From: Paractinoplanes lichenicola
GTDB taxonomy: Bacteria; Actinomycetota; Actinomycetes; Mycobacteriales; Micromonosporaceae
Reading direction: 5' to 3'
Length of the DNA stretch: 64,000 bases
Assembly: GCF_016785085.1 (NCBI RefSeq)
Contig: NZ_JAENHO010000001.1
Span: forward strand, 186,001 to 250,000
In this document: piece after piece, positions 35,416 through 42,587 of the stretch
Layout of the letters: every line of letters starts with the position of its first letter
How positions within the stretch are numbered: the first letter of the stretch is position 1
The notes under the pieces: model-generated
What the model saw: the letters and a program-made list of their open reading frames with translations, nothing else
What the model was told of the DNA's origin: nothing
Database searches by the model: none
Program-made: the position numbers and the translations under genes

Positions 35416-36200
35416 CGTTCGTACCAGCTCAGGTCGGCCACGACGGCCCGGTGGTCGGAGGGGTGCAGGCCGTCGACCGGCTCGCCGGCCAGGTGCACCT
35501 CGGTCACCCGGACGAGCTGGTCCTCGCGGCCGGGGCGGAAGAAGATGTGATCGATGCGCTGGTCGATCAGCTGCGGGCCGGCCTCCAGCGGCGCCGACGG
35601 GTGCGTGGACGGCAGGGTCACCGCGTCAGCCGCTCCCCCGCCCGCGGCCCAGGCGTCGATCAGCACGTCACCCGCCCGCCGCAGGACCGGGGAATCGGCC
35701 GCCGCGTTCAGGTCCCCCATCAGCAGGACCGGGCAGGGACCGTCGAAGCGCGGCTCGGTGGCCAGGTCGGCGACGAAGGTGCCCTGCGCGATGCGGTCGT
35801 CGGTGTAGGCCACGCCGTAGTCGAGACAGGCCGCCACGATCGGCAGCGGGCCTTGGGGATGGGCAACCCGGACGGTCAACGCGACCGGATCCCAGGCGCG
35901 GTGCCGGGCCGGCATCGGGAGCACCTCGTGGTCGAGGACGGGCCATTTGCTCAGCACCGCGATCCCCAGGTCTGCTGCGGGCGGGTAGGACGGCGCGGCG
36001 AACACGGCGTGCATTCCCAGCGTCTCGGCCAGCTCGTCGGCCTGGGTCGTTCCTTCGCCGGCCCACACCTCCTGCAGCGCCACGACATCCGGCCGAAACC
36101 GTTCCAGCGTGGCCCGGATGCCGGGCTGGCGGTCCTCCCAGTGCGGCCCGAACCGCCACCACAGGTTCCAGGTCATCGCACGAACCGTGCTGTCAGTCAT
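35412..36200 (-). CDS. Endonuclease/exonuclease/phosphatase-family protein
   Basis: A 262-aa EEP-fold protein with motifs in order: RAMTWNLWW, PDVVALQEVW (metal Glu), LGIAVLSKWP, VLLMGDLNA (catalytic Asp/Asn), RIDHIFF and the C-terminal HPSDHRAVVADL (catalytic His). There is no signal peptide, so it is probably cytoplasmic. Substrates in the family range from DNA to inositol phosphates. ATG 36200 is preferred; an in-frame GTG at 36236 is possible. It is divergent from a TetR remnant whose missing 5' half would have lain in this region. Confidence 0.88.
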   Translation of the reverse strand: MTDSTVRAMTWNLWWRFGPHWEDRQPGIRATLERFRPDVVALQEVWAGEGTTQADELAETLGMHAVFAAPSYPPAADLGIAVLSKWPVLDHEVLPMPARHRAWDPVALTVRVAHPQGPLPIVAACLDYGVAYTDDRIAQGTFVADLATEPRFDGPCPVLLMGDLNAAADSPVLRRAGDVLIDAWAAGGGAADAVTLPSTHPSAPLEAGPQLIDQRIDHIFFRPGREDQLVRVTEVHLAGEPVDGLHPSDHRAVVADLSWYER

Positions 36201-36206
36201 GACTGA

Positions 36207-36512
36207 CGTCCGTACCCCTCCGGCAACCGACGCCACACCTCACACGGTCATGCCTATCCCGACTCGTCCCACCCGGTGCATCAGGTCGTGCTGGCCCACC
36301 GGCAGTGGTTCCTCGAGACGGTCGGCGAGCTGATGGCCGAGATCGCGGAGTCCGACTCCGAGGCGGCCGCGCAACACTTGGTCATGCTCCGGGACGGCGC
36401 CATGGCCGCGGGCTGCCTCTTCGACCCCGACACGATCAGCGAAACCTTCCTGCGCGGGGTCAACGGGATGGTCGAACGCCACGGCGCCCGCTCATCCCAG
36501 CCGGCCGCCTGA
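36207..36512 (+). pseudogene. TetR-family regulator remnant (C-terminal half only)
   Basis: An open frame from a stop at 36204-36206 encodes SHPVHQVVLAHRQWFLE, then LMAEIAESDSEAAAQHLVMLRDGAMAAG. This is the ligand-binding half of a TetR protein (HPV..VV..HR.W, LVMLRDGAM). The HTH half is absent: upstream is a stop, then the divergent exonuclease-family gene. A GTG at 36276 could start a 78-aa product, but it could not bind DNA. I read it as a 5'-truncated pseudogene. Confidence 0.7.
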
Positions 36513-36566
36513 CGCCGGTCGCCCTCGCGGCGGATGAACGGGTTGGGGCCGTTCGAGCAGGACCGG

Positions 36567-37241
36567 TCAGCGTCGCGATGGCGCCGGGCGGCGCAGGCAC
36601 GGCCTGCCGACTGCCACGGGTTCCGAGCACAACGTGCACCAGGAAGCCGGGACGGTCTCGTGCCACAGGGCCGCGAAGATGGCGGGGGCGGCGTCGTACA
36701 GCACCAGCCGGGGGTGCCGCGCGAAGTACCGCACGGCCCAGCGGTCGCGCTCCGGCGGCCACCCGACCAGCCGCGCCTGGACGGCGACGTCCGGCCCGCT
36801 CCACCACAGCTCAGCCGGGCCGCCGGCCTCCGGGACGGGTGGGGGCAGGCCGGCCTCGTCGGCGATCAACCCGACGTTCGACGGGGTGAAGCACTCGAAG
36901 GGCTGGTGGTACCACTCGTGCACCTCGTACAGCATCGCGTGCCGCTCGAGTCGCTGCTCGAGGGAGCGGTCGACGACGCGGGAGGGCCACCGTCCGGGAC
37001 CCATGGCGGTGCGGCCGTCGAGCAGGACATCGACGCCCCACGTCCAGTGGCCGTCGACGATGCCGGTGAAGGCGAGCCCGTACGGGGTGTCGTGGGCTGA
37101 TGTTTCACCCTCGAGGCCGTAGTCCATGGTGTTGCCGCCGGTGATGGAGTAGGACAGCCCGCCGTAGCGCTCCTCGAAGGCGACCATGGCGTCGGCCAGC
37201 CGAGGGTCGTCGGCCGTCGAGCGGATGGCCGCCTCGGTCAT
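36567..37241 (-). CDS. Hypothetical protein, weakly SUKH-like
   Basis: A 224-aa protein. MVAFEERYGGLSYSITGGNTMDYGL resembles the FE-RYGG start of SUKH/SMI1-type domains, many of which are immunity or binding proteins. The C-terminus has a CxxC-like pair (WCTLC). The coding signal extends upstream of ATG 37241 without a standard start codon: DDPRISPRVRRLLAERGQRLPH reads in frame from about 37310, overlapping nothing until the lipoprotein stop. The true start is therefore uncertain. Confidence 0.55.
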   Translation of the reverse strand: MTEAAIRSTADDPRLADAMVAFEERYGGLSYSITGGNTMDYGLEGETSAHDTPYGLAFTGIVDGHWTWGVDVLLDGRTAMGPGRWPSRVVDRSLEQRLERHAMLYEVHEWYHQPFECFTPSNVGLIADEAGLPPPVPEAGGPAELWWSGPDVAVQARLVGWPPERDRWAVRYFARHPRLVLYDAAPAIFAALWHETVPASWCTLCSEPVAVGRPCLRRPAPSRR

Positions 37242-37329
37242 GTGCGGGAGGCGTTGCCCGCGCTCGGCGAGGAGGCGGCGGACGCGCGGGGAGATTCGCG
37301 GATCGTCAGCGATGTATATGCGACGAATA

Positions 37330-37791
37330 CTAGCGCTTGCAGATCAGCCACTCGCCGTCGCGCTTGATCAGGTGGACCTCGCCGTTCTCGCCGATCAGGC
37401 CGAGCGGGCGGGGGCCGTTGGCCTGGTCGAGGAACTGCCGGCCGGCTTCGGAGGCGTCGTCGGTGCCCTTGACGTCGATCGTGATCGTGGCGACCGCGGT
37501 GTCGGCGGTCTCCTCCGTGATCTCGCCGGCCTTGAAGTCGTAGCCGAAGTCGTCGAGGGCGGGGTCGGCCTGCACGGCTTCGGCCTGGGCGTTGGCGATC
37601 GTGTTGTCGGACGGGCTGAGCGCCTCGTCGCAGATCAGGGCTTCGATCGCCTTGTCGTCGGACTTGTTGGCCGCCTCGGCGAGGGCCTTGAGCGTGTCTT
37701 CGGGCGAACCACTGTTGCCGCAGGCCGACAGGGCAGCGACGGCCGCGAGAGCGACCAGGACCCGTACGGGGGAAGTCACCTCGGTGAGCAT
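37330..37791 (-). CDS. Small secreted lipoprotein of unknown function
   Basis: A 153-aa protein. The N-terminus VRVLVALAAVAALSACGNSG is a lipoprotein signal peptide with lipobox LSAC. The mature part is an NTF2/DUF4878-like fold: an N-terminal helix pair (EDTLKALAEAANKSDDKAIEALIC) and strands ending HLIKRDGEWLICKR. It is divergent from the LPMO gene across 112 bp. The function is unknown. Confidence 0.75.
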   Translation of the reverse strand: MLTEVTSPVRVLVALAAVAALSACGNSGSPEDTLKALAEAANKSDDKAIEALICDEALSPSDNTIANAQAEAVQADPALDDFGYDFKAGEITEETADTAVATITIDVKGTDDASEAGRQFLDQANGPRPLGLIGENGEVHLIKRDGEWLICKR

Positions 37792-37821
37792 AGTGGACGA
37801 TGCCAAATCTATCGACGTGGG

Positions 37822-37869
37822 TTGATATCCGGACAGAGGGCTGCGATGCTCCCATTGGGAGCGCTCCCA
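37822..37869 (+). promoter_or_regulatory. LPMO promoter with CebR-type operator
   Basis: A candidate -35 TTGATA (37822-37827) is separated by 17 bp from GATGCT (37845-37850). It is followed by the perfect 14-bp palindrome TGGGAGCGCTCCCA at 37856-37869. This palindrome is the operator of CebR, the LacI-family cellobiose-responsive repressor of cellulolytic actinomycetes. It sits where a bound repressor would block transcription of the LPMO gene starting at 37904. Confidence 0.85.
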
Positions 37870-37903
37870 CTCATCCCCCATCCCCGACGAACGGAGGACC
37901 GAC

Positions 37904-38542
37904 ATGACACCCCGTCCCCGCTGGGTGCTCGTTGTGCTTCTCGCTCTCGTAGCCGGCCTGCTCCCCTTCAGCGGCGCGGCACAGGCCCACGGCACCATCA
38001 TCAACCCGGCCAGCCGGGCCTATCAGTGCTGGAAATCCTGGGGCAGCCAGCACACCAACCCGGCCATGCAGCAGCAGGATCCGATGTGCTGGCAGGCGTT
38101 CCAGGCCAACCCCGACACCATGTGGAACTGGATGAGCGCCCTGCGCGACGGCCTCGGCGGCCAGTTCCAGGCCCGTACGCCCGATGGCCAGCTCTGCAGC
38201 AACGGCCTGACCCGCAACGACAGCCTGAACCGGACCGGCGCCTGGCGGACGACCGACGTCTCGCGCAACCTGACGGTCCAGCTGTACGACCAGGCCAGTC
38301 ACGGCGCCGACTACTTCCGGGTCTACGTCAGCAAGCAGGGGTTCAACCCGGCCACGCAGAGCCTGGGCTGGGGCAACCTCGACTTCATCACGCAGACCGG
38401 CCGGTACGCCCCGGCCCAGAACATCTCGTTCAACATCTCGACGTCCGGCTACACCGGGCACCACCTGCTCTTCGTCATCTGGCAGGCGTCGCACCAGGAC
38501 CAGACCTACATGTGGTGCAGCGACGTGAACTTCACCGCATGA
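37904..38542 (+). CDS. Lytic polysaccharide monooxygenase, AA10 family
   Basis: A 212-aa secreted copper enzyme that cleaves crystalline cellulose or chitin oxidatively. The signal peptide ends AQA and exposes H29 as the N-terminal His of the copper histidine brace (HGTIINPASR). The second brace histidine is H133 in DQASHGADYF. The pattern is a single-domain AA10; the CebR-type operator upstream suggests cellulose as substrate. Its stop overlaps the next ATG (ATGA). Confidence 0.92.
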   Translation: MTPRPRWVLVVLLALVAGLLPFSGAAQAHGTIINPASRAYQCWKSWGSQHTNPAMQQQDPMCWQAFQANPDTMWNWMSALRDGLGGQFQARTPDGQLCSNGLTRNDSLNRTGAWRTTDVSRNLTVQLYDQASHGADYFRVYVSKQGFNPATQSLGWGNLDFITQTGRYAPAQNISFNISTSGYTGHHLLFVIWQASHQDQTYMWCSDVNFTA

Positions 38543-39045
38543 AGCGTTACGTAGGAGTGGCGGCGATCCTGCTCGCGGTGGCGGGCGGGATCGCCGTCCT
38601 GCGCGATTCCGGGGAAGATGTGGCGGCGCAGGTCACGAACCGGATGCGGGGCATTCTCGAGGAGTCCGATCCGGGCACGCACAACCATGCCGGGCAGCAA
38701 GCCGAAGGTACGGTGATCTGCGGAGTCCGGGTCTACGGCTACGAGCCGCCGGACGCGAGCGCGCTCACCGCCGTACGGGAAATCTATGGTTTTCACCTGT
38801 GTGGCGTGGCCGAGGACAAGCAGCCGTGGGACGTGGCGGTCAAGCTGGCCGGGCCGGTGATCCTCGACCTGTCGGCCGAGCCGCCCGGCATCCGGGTCGT
38901 GGAGGCCACCGCCGAGGTCAAGTACGTCGACCGGCTGCGTGAGATGTTCCCCGCGAAGTATGCCGACCTGGCCCAGAAGGAGGCGCTGACCGAGGACGAG
39001 ATGGCCGACCTGCGCCGCCGCTACGACGACGCCGCCGGCCTGTGA
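38539..39045 (+). CDS. Secreted or membrane-anchored protein of unknown function, coupled to the LPMO
   Basis: A 168-aa protein starting MKRYVGVAAILLAVAGGIAVL, a signal peptide or membrane anchor without an obvious cleavage site. The exported part has two cysteines (VICGVRVYGY; GFHLCGV) that could form a disulfide, and a helical acidic C-terminus. No family recognised. ATGA overlap with the LPMO stop ties it to LPMO expression, so a role in polysaccharide breakdown is possible. Confidence 0.7.
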   Translation: MKRYVGVAAILLAVAGGIAVLRDSGEDVAAQVTNRMRGILEESDPGTHNHAGQQAEGTVICGVRVYGYEPPDASALTAVREIYGFHLCGVAEDKQPWDVAVKLAGPVILDLSAEPPGIRVVEATAEVKYVDRLREMFPAKYADLAQKEALTEDEMADLRRRYDDAAGL

Positions 39046-39046
39046 C

Positions 39047-39766
39047 TCACCAGTCCATCCACCCGTCCAGGCTGGGTTTGCGCAGGATCGCGGGCTCGTC
39101 GTAGTCGATCGCGGTGAGCCATTGCCGGTCCGGCAGCGCCCGATAGCCGAGCCCGGCCAGATCCCGTACGACGATGGGGATGTGCAGCGCCCCGAAGACC
39201 ACCGCGACCTCCGTGTCCTCGGCCGCGAATTCGGTGTCGATCTCGTGCATCACGTGCAGCAGCTCGTCCTCGCGCTGGACGTCGAGCTCGTCGCGCGGCA
39301 CCACGGTGTGGTCGTGCAGGTTCTTCCAGTCGACCTCGGTGGCCATCCAGTCGCCGGCGCGGGCCATGTGCCAGGCCAGGAACGGCGTGCTCAGGTGGGC
39401 CAGCATTCGCTCCTCGGCCGACATGCGGCGCTCGGGGTCGGCGTCGGGGGCCAGGAAGGAATCCGGGAAGATGATCGGGACGCCGAGGGCGCCGTAGTCG
39501 ATGTCCTGCGGCACCAGATCACGGGCGGTGCGCTGACGGGACAGGCGCATGGCATTGGCGTACGTCATGCCGGTCGAGCTCGGCCCGTCCCAGATCTCGG
39601 CGATGACCGCCGAGCACGAGCGCAGCCGCTGCCAGATCGCCCAGTAGTAGTCGGCGTGGCCCATGTGGATCGTCGGGATGATCACCCAGCGCAGCCCGCC
39701 GGCGGGTCGCTGGAAGACCGACACGGACGTCCGGAATCCGAGCTCGCTCATCTCGGTCAGCTGCAT
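39047..39766 (-). CDS. TraB/PrgY (TIKI superfamily)-like protein
   Basis: A 239-aa protein. It has the two signature blocks of the TraB/GumN-like superfamily: PTIHMGHADYYWAIWQRLRSCSAVIAEIW near the N-terminus (T-x-H, then the acidic E) and VAVVFGALHIPIVVRDLAGLGY near the C-terminus (GxxH). Known relatives are metalloproteases or pheromone-shutdown proteins. No signal peptide is visible, so it is probably cytoplasmic. ATG 39766 is used; a GTG at 39808 is an alternative. One base separates its stop from the convergent gene. Confidence 0.72.
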   Translation of the reverse strand: MQLTEMSELGFRTSVSVFQRPAGGLRWVIIPTIHMGHADYYWAIWQRLRSCSAVIAEIWDGPSSTGMTYANAMRLSRQRTARDLVPQDIDYGALGVPIIFPDSFLAPDADPERRMSAEERMLAHLSTPFLAWHMARAGDWMATEVDWKNLHDHTVVPRDELDVQREDELLHVMHEIDTEFAAEDTEVAVVFGALHIPIVVRDLAGLGYRALPDRQWLTAIDYDEPAILRKPSLDGWMDW

Positions 39767-39843
39767 GCCCCCAGCGTAGGAAGCGGTAACCAGCCGACTA
39801 CGCCGCACATGCGCACTGGAGTTGGGCCGCGCGGCCGACCAGA

Positions 39844-40053
39844 GTGCGATGCATGCCGACCAGATACGCCGACCCGCCGATGGAGCAGCTGCTGCTTCGT
39901 CTCCCGGCCCGGCATCGCGAGGTCCTCGTGGCCACGTATTTCCGCGGCCGGACGACCGACGAGGCCGCCCGCGTGCTCGGCCTGCCCCCGAGAGCGGTCA
40001 AGGCCCGGCTCTACGAGGCGATGCGCGAGCTCTGCGACATGCGAATCTGCTGA
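39844..40053 (+). CDS. Orphan sigma-70 region-4-like small protein
   Basis: A 69-aa protein that is essentially a single sigma region 4 HTH: LLRLPARHREVLVATYFRGRTTDEAARVLGLPPRAVKARLYEAMREL. Regions 2 and 3 are missing. It may be a small DNA-binding accessory or the relic of a sigma factor. The start is GTG 39844 or ATG 39853. Its last codons overlap the first PopR-like box ahead of the clpP pair. Confidence 0.6.
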   Translation: MRCMPTRYADPPMEQLLLRLPARHREVLVATYFRGRTTDEAARVLGLPPRAVKARLYEAMRELCDMRIC

Positions 40054-40081
40054 CAGCAGACCCGCGTCTGCTCACGGCAGA
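40046..40081 (+). promoter_or_regulatory. Two PopR-like boxes upstream of the clpP pair
   Basis: TCTGCTGACAGCAGA (40046-40060) and TCTGCTCACGGCAGA (40067-40081) both fit TCTGC-Y-N3-R-GCAGA, matching the TTCTGCC-N3-GGCAGAA operators described for PopR at the Streptomyces clpP3-clpP4 promoter. Their centres are 21 bp apart, two helical turns, placing bound dimers on one DNA face. They lie 60-95 bp before the first clpP start. Confidence 0.75.
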
Positions 40082-40140
40082 TTGGCTTGGTGCCGGCCCG
40101 TACAAACTCCCATGGTGGTCCCAGAGAGCGAGGGGATCAC

Positions 40141-40749
40141 ATGACTCAACCGATTGCCGGATCGATCGACGACCAGGTGGCCGCGCGGCTGCTGCACCAG
40201 CGGATCGTCGTGCTGGGCCAGGAAGTGGACGACCAGATCGCCAACCGGCTGTGCGGGCAGCTGCTGCTGCTGTCGGCCGAGGACCCGCGGGCCGTCATCA
40301 GCCTCTACATCAACTCGCCGGGCGGGTCGGTCAGCGCCGGGCTGGCCATCTACGACACCATGCGGCTCATCCCCAACGAGGTCAGCACGCTGGCGCTGGG
40401 GCTGGCCGGCAGCATGGGCCAGTTCCTGCTGACCGCGGGCGCGCCGGGCAAGCGGTTCAGCCTGCCGCACGCGCAGATCCTGATGCACCAGGGCTCGGCC
40501 GGGTTCGGTGGCACGGCGGCCGACGTGGAGATCTACGCCGACCAGCTCGACCGGGTGGGCACGACGCTGCTGCGGCTGACCGCCGAACACACCGGGCAGC
40601 CGATCGAGGTGGTGGAACGGGACAGCCGGCGCGATCGCTGGTTCACCGCCGAGGAGGCCCTGGCGTACGGGCTGATCGATCACGTGCTGGACAGCGTGGA
40701 CGACGTACGCCCCGAGATGACCCGCCAGCCGATGGGTCTGAGCGCATGA
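40141..40749 (+). CDS. clpP: ATP-dependent Clp protease proteolytic subunit (ClpP3-like)
   Basis: A 202-aa serine peptidase. Catalytic S91 is in GLAGSMGQF, H116 in LMHQGSAG, and the acid in the ERDSRRDRW segment. [19 protein letters not shown] is the family oxyanion block. It starts at ATG 40141. It assembles with the second ClpP into a barrel fed by Clp ATPases. There is no clpX or tig nearby, so this is the accessory (clpP3/clpP4-type) pair rather than the housekeeping one. Confidence 0.93.
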   Translation: MTQPIAGSIDDQVAARLLHQRIVVLGQEVDDQIANRLCGQLLLLSAEDPRAVISLYINSPGGSVSAGLAIYDTMRLIPNEVSTLALGLAGSMGQFLLTAGAPGKRFSLPHAQILMHQGSAGFGGTAADVEIYADQLDRVGTTLLRLTAEHTGQPIEVVERDSRRDRWFTAEEALAYGLIDHVLDSVDDVRPEMTRQPMGLSA

Positions 40750-40822
40750 GCGAGCTTGCGAGCGAATCATCAGGCTCAGTGCCCGGCTCGGGCCTCTGCC
40801 GTAGCGGAGCGGAGGCGGGGGC
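40747..40822. repeat. Spacer between the two clpP genes with REP-like short repeats
   Basis: The spacer starts with GCGAGC-TT-GCGAGC, a short direct repeat at about 40750-40763. It ends with an inverted repeat GCCTC (40792-40796) / GAGGC (40812-40816) enclosing CCG-TAG-CGG. The look is of a small dispersed intergenic element, but no second copy is in this window. Confidence 0.3.
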
Positions 40823-41440
40823 ATGAGCCAATACACGATTCCCACCGTCGTCGAGAAGACCCCCAACGGCGAGCGGGCGTACGACATCTATTCGCGGCTG
40901 CTGTCGGACCGGATCATCTTCCTCGGCACCGAGATCGACGACGGCGTGGCCAACGTGGTGATCGCCCAGCTGATCCACTTGGAGTCGGCCGGCGAGCAGG
41001 AGATCGGGCTTTACATCAACTCGCCCGGCGGTTCGTTCAGCGCGCTGACCGCCATCTACGACACCATGCATTTCGTACGGTGTGACATCGCCACGATCTG
41101 CGTCGGTCAGGCTGCCTCGGCCGCCGCGGCCCTGCTCGCCGCGGGGACGCCGGGCAAGCGGTCGGTGCTGCCGCACGCCAAGGTGACGCTGCACCAGCCG
41201 TCGAGTCAGGCCCGGGGCACGCTGCCCGACCTGGCGGTGGAGGCGAAAGAGGTGGCCAAGGTGCGGGCCGAGATGGATCGGATCCTGGGGCGGCACACGG
41301 GGCACCCGGTCGAGAAGATCCGCGCCGACACCGATCGGAGCATGGCGCTGACCGCACCCGAGGCGGTCGCCTACGGCCTGGCCGACCGGGTGATCACCTC
41401 ACGGCCGGAGCGGGCGTACCGGCTGACCGCGGCGAGCTGA
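40823..41440 (+). CDS. clpP: ATP-dependent Clp protease proteolytic subunit (ClpP4-like)
   Basis: A 205-aa serine peptidase. Catalytic S99 is in [10 protein letters not shown]124 in VTLHQPSS, and the acid in the ADTDRS segment. [19 protein letters not shown] is conserved. It is second in the clpP operon, 73 bp after the first clpP. Its stop TGA directly abuts the stop of the convergent PopR-like gene (TGATCA). Confidence 0.93.
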   Translation: MSQYTIPTVVEKTPNGERAYDIYSRLLSDRIIFLGTEIDDGVANVVIAQLIHLESAGEQEIGLYINSPGGSFSALTAIYDTMHFVRCDIATICVGQAASAAAALLAAGTPGKRSVLPHAKVTLHQPSSQARGTLPDLAVEAKEVAKVRAEMDRILGRHTGHPVEKIRADTDRSMALTAPEAVAYGLADRVITSRPERAYRLTAAS

Positions 41441-41767
41441 TCAGGCGGCGAGCATCATGACGCCGCCGGACCGGCCCGGTGCCGGCGGCGCGACCGGGGC
41501 GAGCCGCAGCACGGGGGCCACGTGGCCGACGAGGTCGAAGCGGACTTCGGCCAGCAGATCGGACAGCTCGATCTGCAGGGCGTCGCAGACCGCGGCCAGG
41601 ATCTCGGAGCTGGGCTCCTTGCGGCCGCGCTCGACCTCCGACAGATACTGCACCGACACGTTCGCCTCGCGGGCGACCTCGGCCAGGGTGCGGCGCTGCT
41701 CCAGCCGGTGGCGGCGCAGCACCCGGCCGACGACCGTACGTAGCAAGGGCCGTTCGTTGTCCGCCAT
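41441..41767 (-). CDS. PopR/ClgR-like XRE regulator of Clp genes
   Basis: A 108-aa protein. The [43 protein letters not shown] is the pattern of the ClgR/PopR group. The C-terminus ends MMLAA; PopR is known to be a ClpP substrate recognised through C-terminal alanines, which closes a feedback loop on clpP. It is convergent and stop-to-stop with the clpP pair, and two PopR-type boxes lie ahead of that pair. Assignment as PopR rather than ClgR rests on those boxes. It starts at ATG 41767. Confidence 0.82.
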   Translation of the reverse strand: MADNERPLLRTVVGRVLRRHRLEQRRTLAEVAREANVSVQYLSEVERGRKEPSSEILAAVCDALQIELSDLLAEVRFDLVGHVAPVLRLAPVAPPAPGRSGGVMMLAA

Positions 41768-41835
41768 GCGGCTCACCGTACCCAGCCCGCCGACGCCCCC
41801 GATACCCCGGTTCGCCAGCAGCGTAGAGCCGGCTG

Positions 41836-42120
41836 TCAGCCGCCGATCTCGACGGCCTGGCCGGTGACCGTGATGCCCTCGGCGAAGTCGACGACCTGCT
41901 CGTCGCTGAGCCCGACCGTCTCGGGCACCTGCACATTCACCTTGCGGCCGCTCGCATCGGAGAACAACAACCAGCGGGTCTCGGACAGCTTGCCCGCCGA
42001 CTCGAGCGGGTGCCCGAGCTGTCCCGGGCGCCCGTTGACGTCGACCTTCTTGATCGGCGACTCTCGGGGGAAGGTGGACAGGCCCTGGAGGGAGACCGAG
42101 ATACGCCCCTCGAGGCTGAG
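41836..42120 (-). pseudogene. 3' remnant of the sigma-factor companion gene
   Basis: Frame reads [20 protein letters not shown] at the junction and ends with [20 protein letters not shown] and [12 protein letters not shown] before the stop at 41836. This is the C-terminal domain of the secreted/membrane protein that usually follows SigE-family sigma genes in Micromonosporaceae. The start, signal anchor and N-terminal part are missing. It is fused out of frame to the truncated sigma gene at about 42121. Confidence 0.7.
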
Positions 42121-42121
42121 C

Positions 42122-42526
42122 GTCGGCCGCCTCGGCGACGGTCAGGCCCTCGACGTAGCGCAGCACGACGGCGGCCCGCTGGCGGGGTGGCAGCGTGGCC
42201 AGCAGCGCGAGCATGGTCCGGTCCTCGTCGTCCGACGCGGAGGCCGGCAACTCGGGCAGCTCGGAACGCACCTGCTCGCGCCGGCGGAACAGGCTGCGGT
42301 GCTCGTCGGTGGCCGCGTTGACGACACACCGCCGCGCGTACGCGTCCACCGTCTCCGGCCGCACGCGGGGCCAGGCCAGATAGAGGTTGGTCAGCGCGGT
42401 CTGCACCACGTCCTCGGCCCAGGCGGTGTCGCCGGAGACCAGCAGCGCCGCCGTACGCACCAGCGCGGCGCGGCGGGCCGTCACGAACTCGGTGAACTCG
42501 CGTTCCCGATCGGGGTGTTGCTTCAT
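42122..42526 (-). pseudogene. SigE-family ECF sigma factor, truncated in region 4
   Basis: ATG 42526 begins [19 protein letters not shown], with region 2 ([22 protein letters not shown]) and the first part of region 4 ([27 protein letters not shown]). The recognition helix that should follow (the family's LLGCSxGTVKSQ motif) is absent. The sequence instead enters the companion gene in another frame. An intact member is about 165-180 aa. Continued reading would run into the PopR-like frame and is not a real protein. It most likely has no promoter-recognition activity. Confidence 0.78.
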
Positions 42527-42541
42527 GGCTCTTCTACGGAT

Positions 42542-42573
42542 CGGCCCCCGCGCCAGGTTGCACGCGGGGGCCG
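42542..42573 (-). terminator. Terminator hairpin of the racemase operon
   Basis: CGGCCCCCGCG (42542-42552) and CGCGGGGGCCG (42563-42573) are perfect 11-bp arms with a 10-nt loop. It begins 14 bp past the racemase stop at 42588. There is no T-tract, as is common for actinomycete terminators. It also separates the operon from the sigma remnant. Confidence 0.8.
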
Positions 42574-42587
42574 AATTCTGGATCACA

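Noticed and set aside
41441..42586. One 381-codon gene spanning the sigma factor and the XRE regulator
   Set aside because: The two match only because the sigma frame, after a deletion, happens to run into the regulator frame. The middle part is nonsense sequence, and the regulator has its own ATG at 41767.
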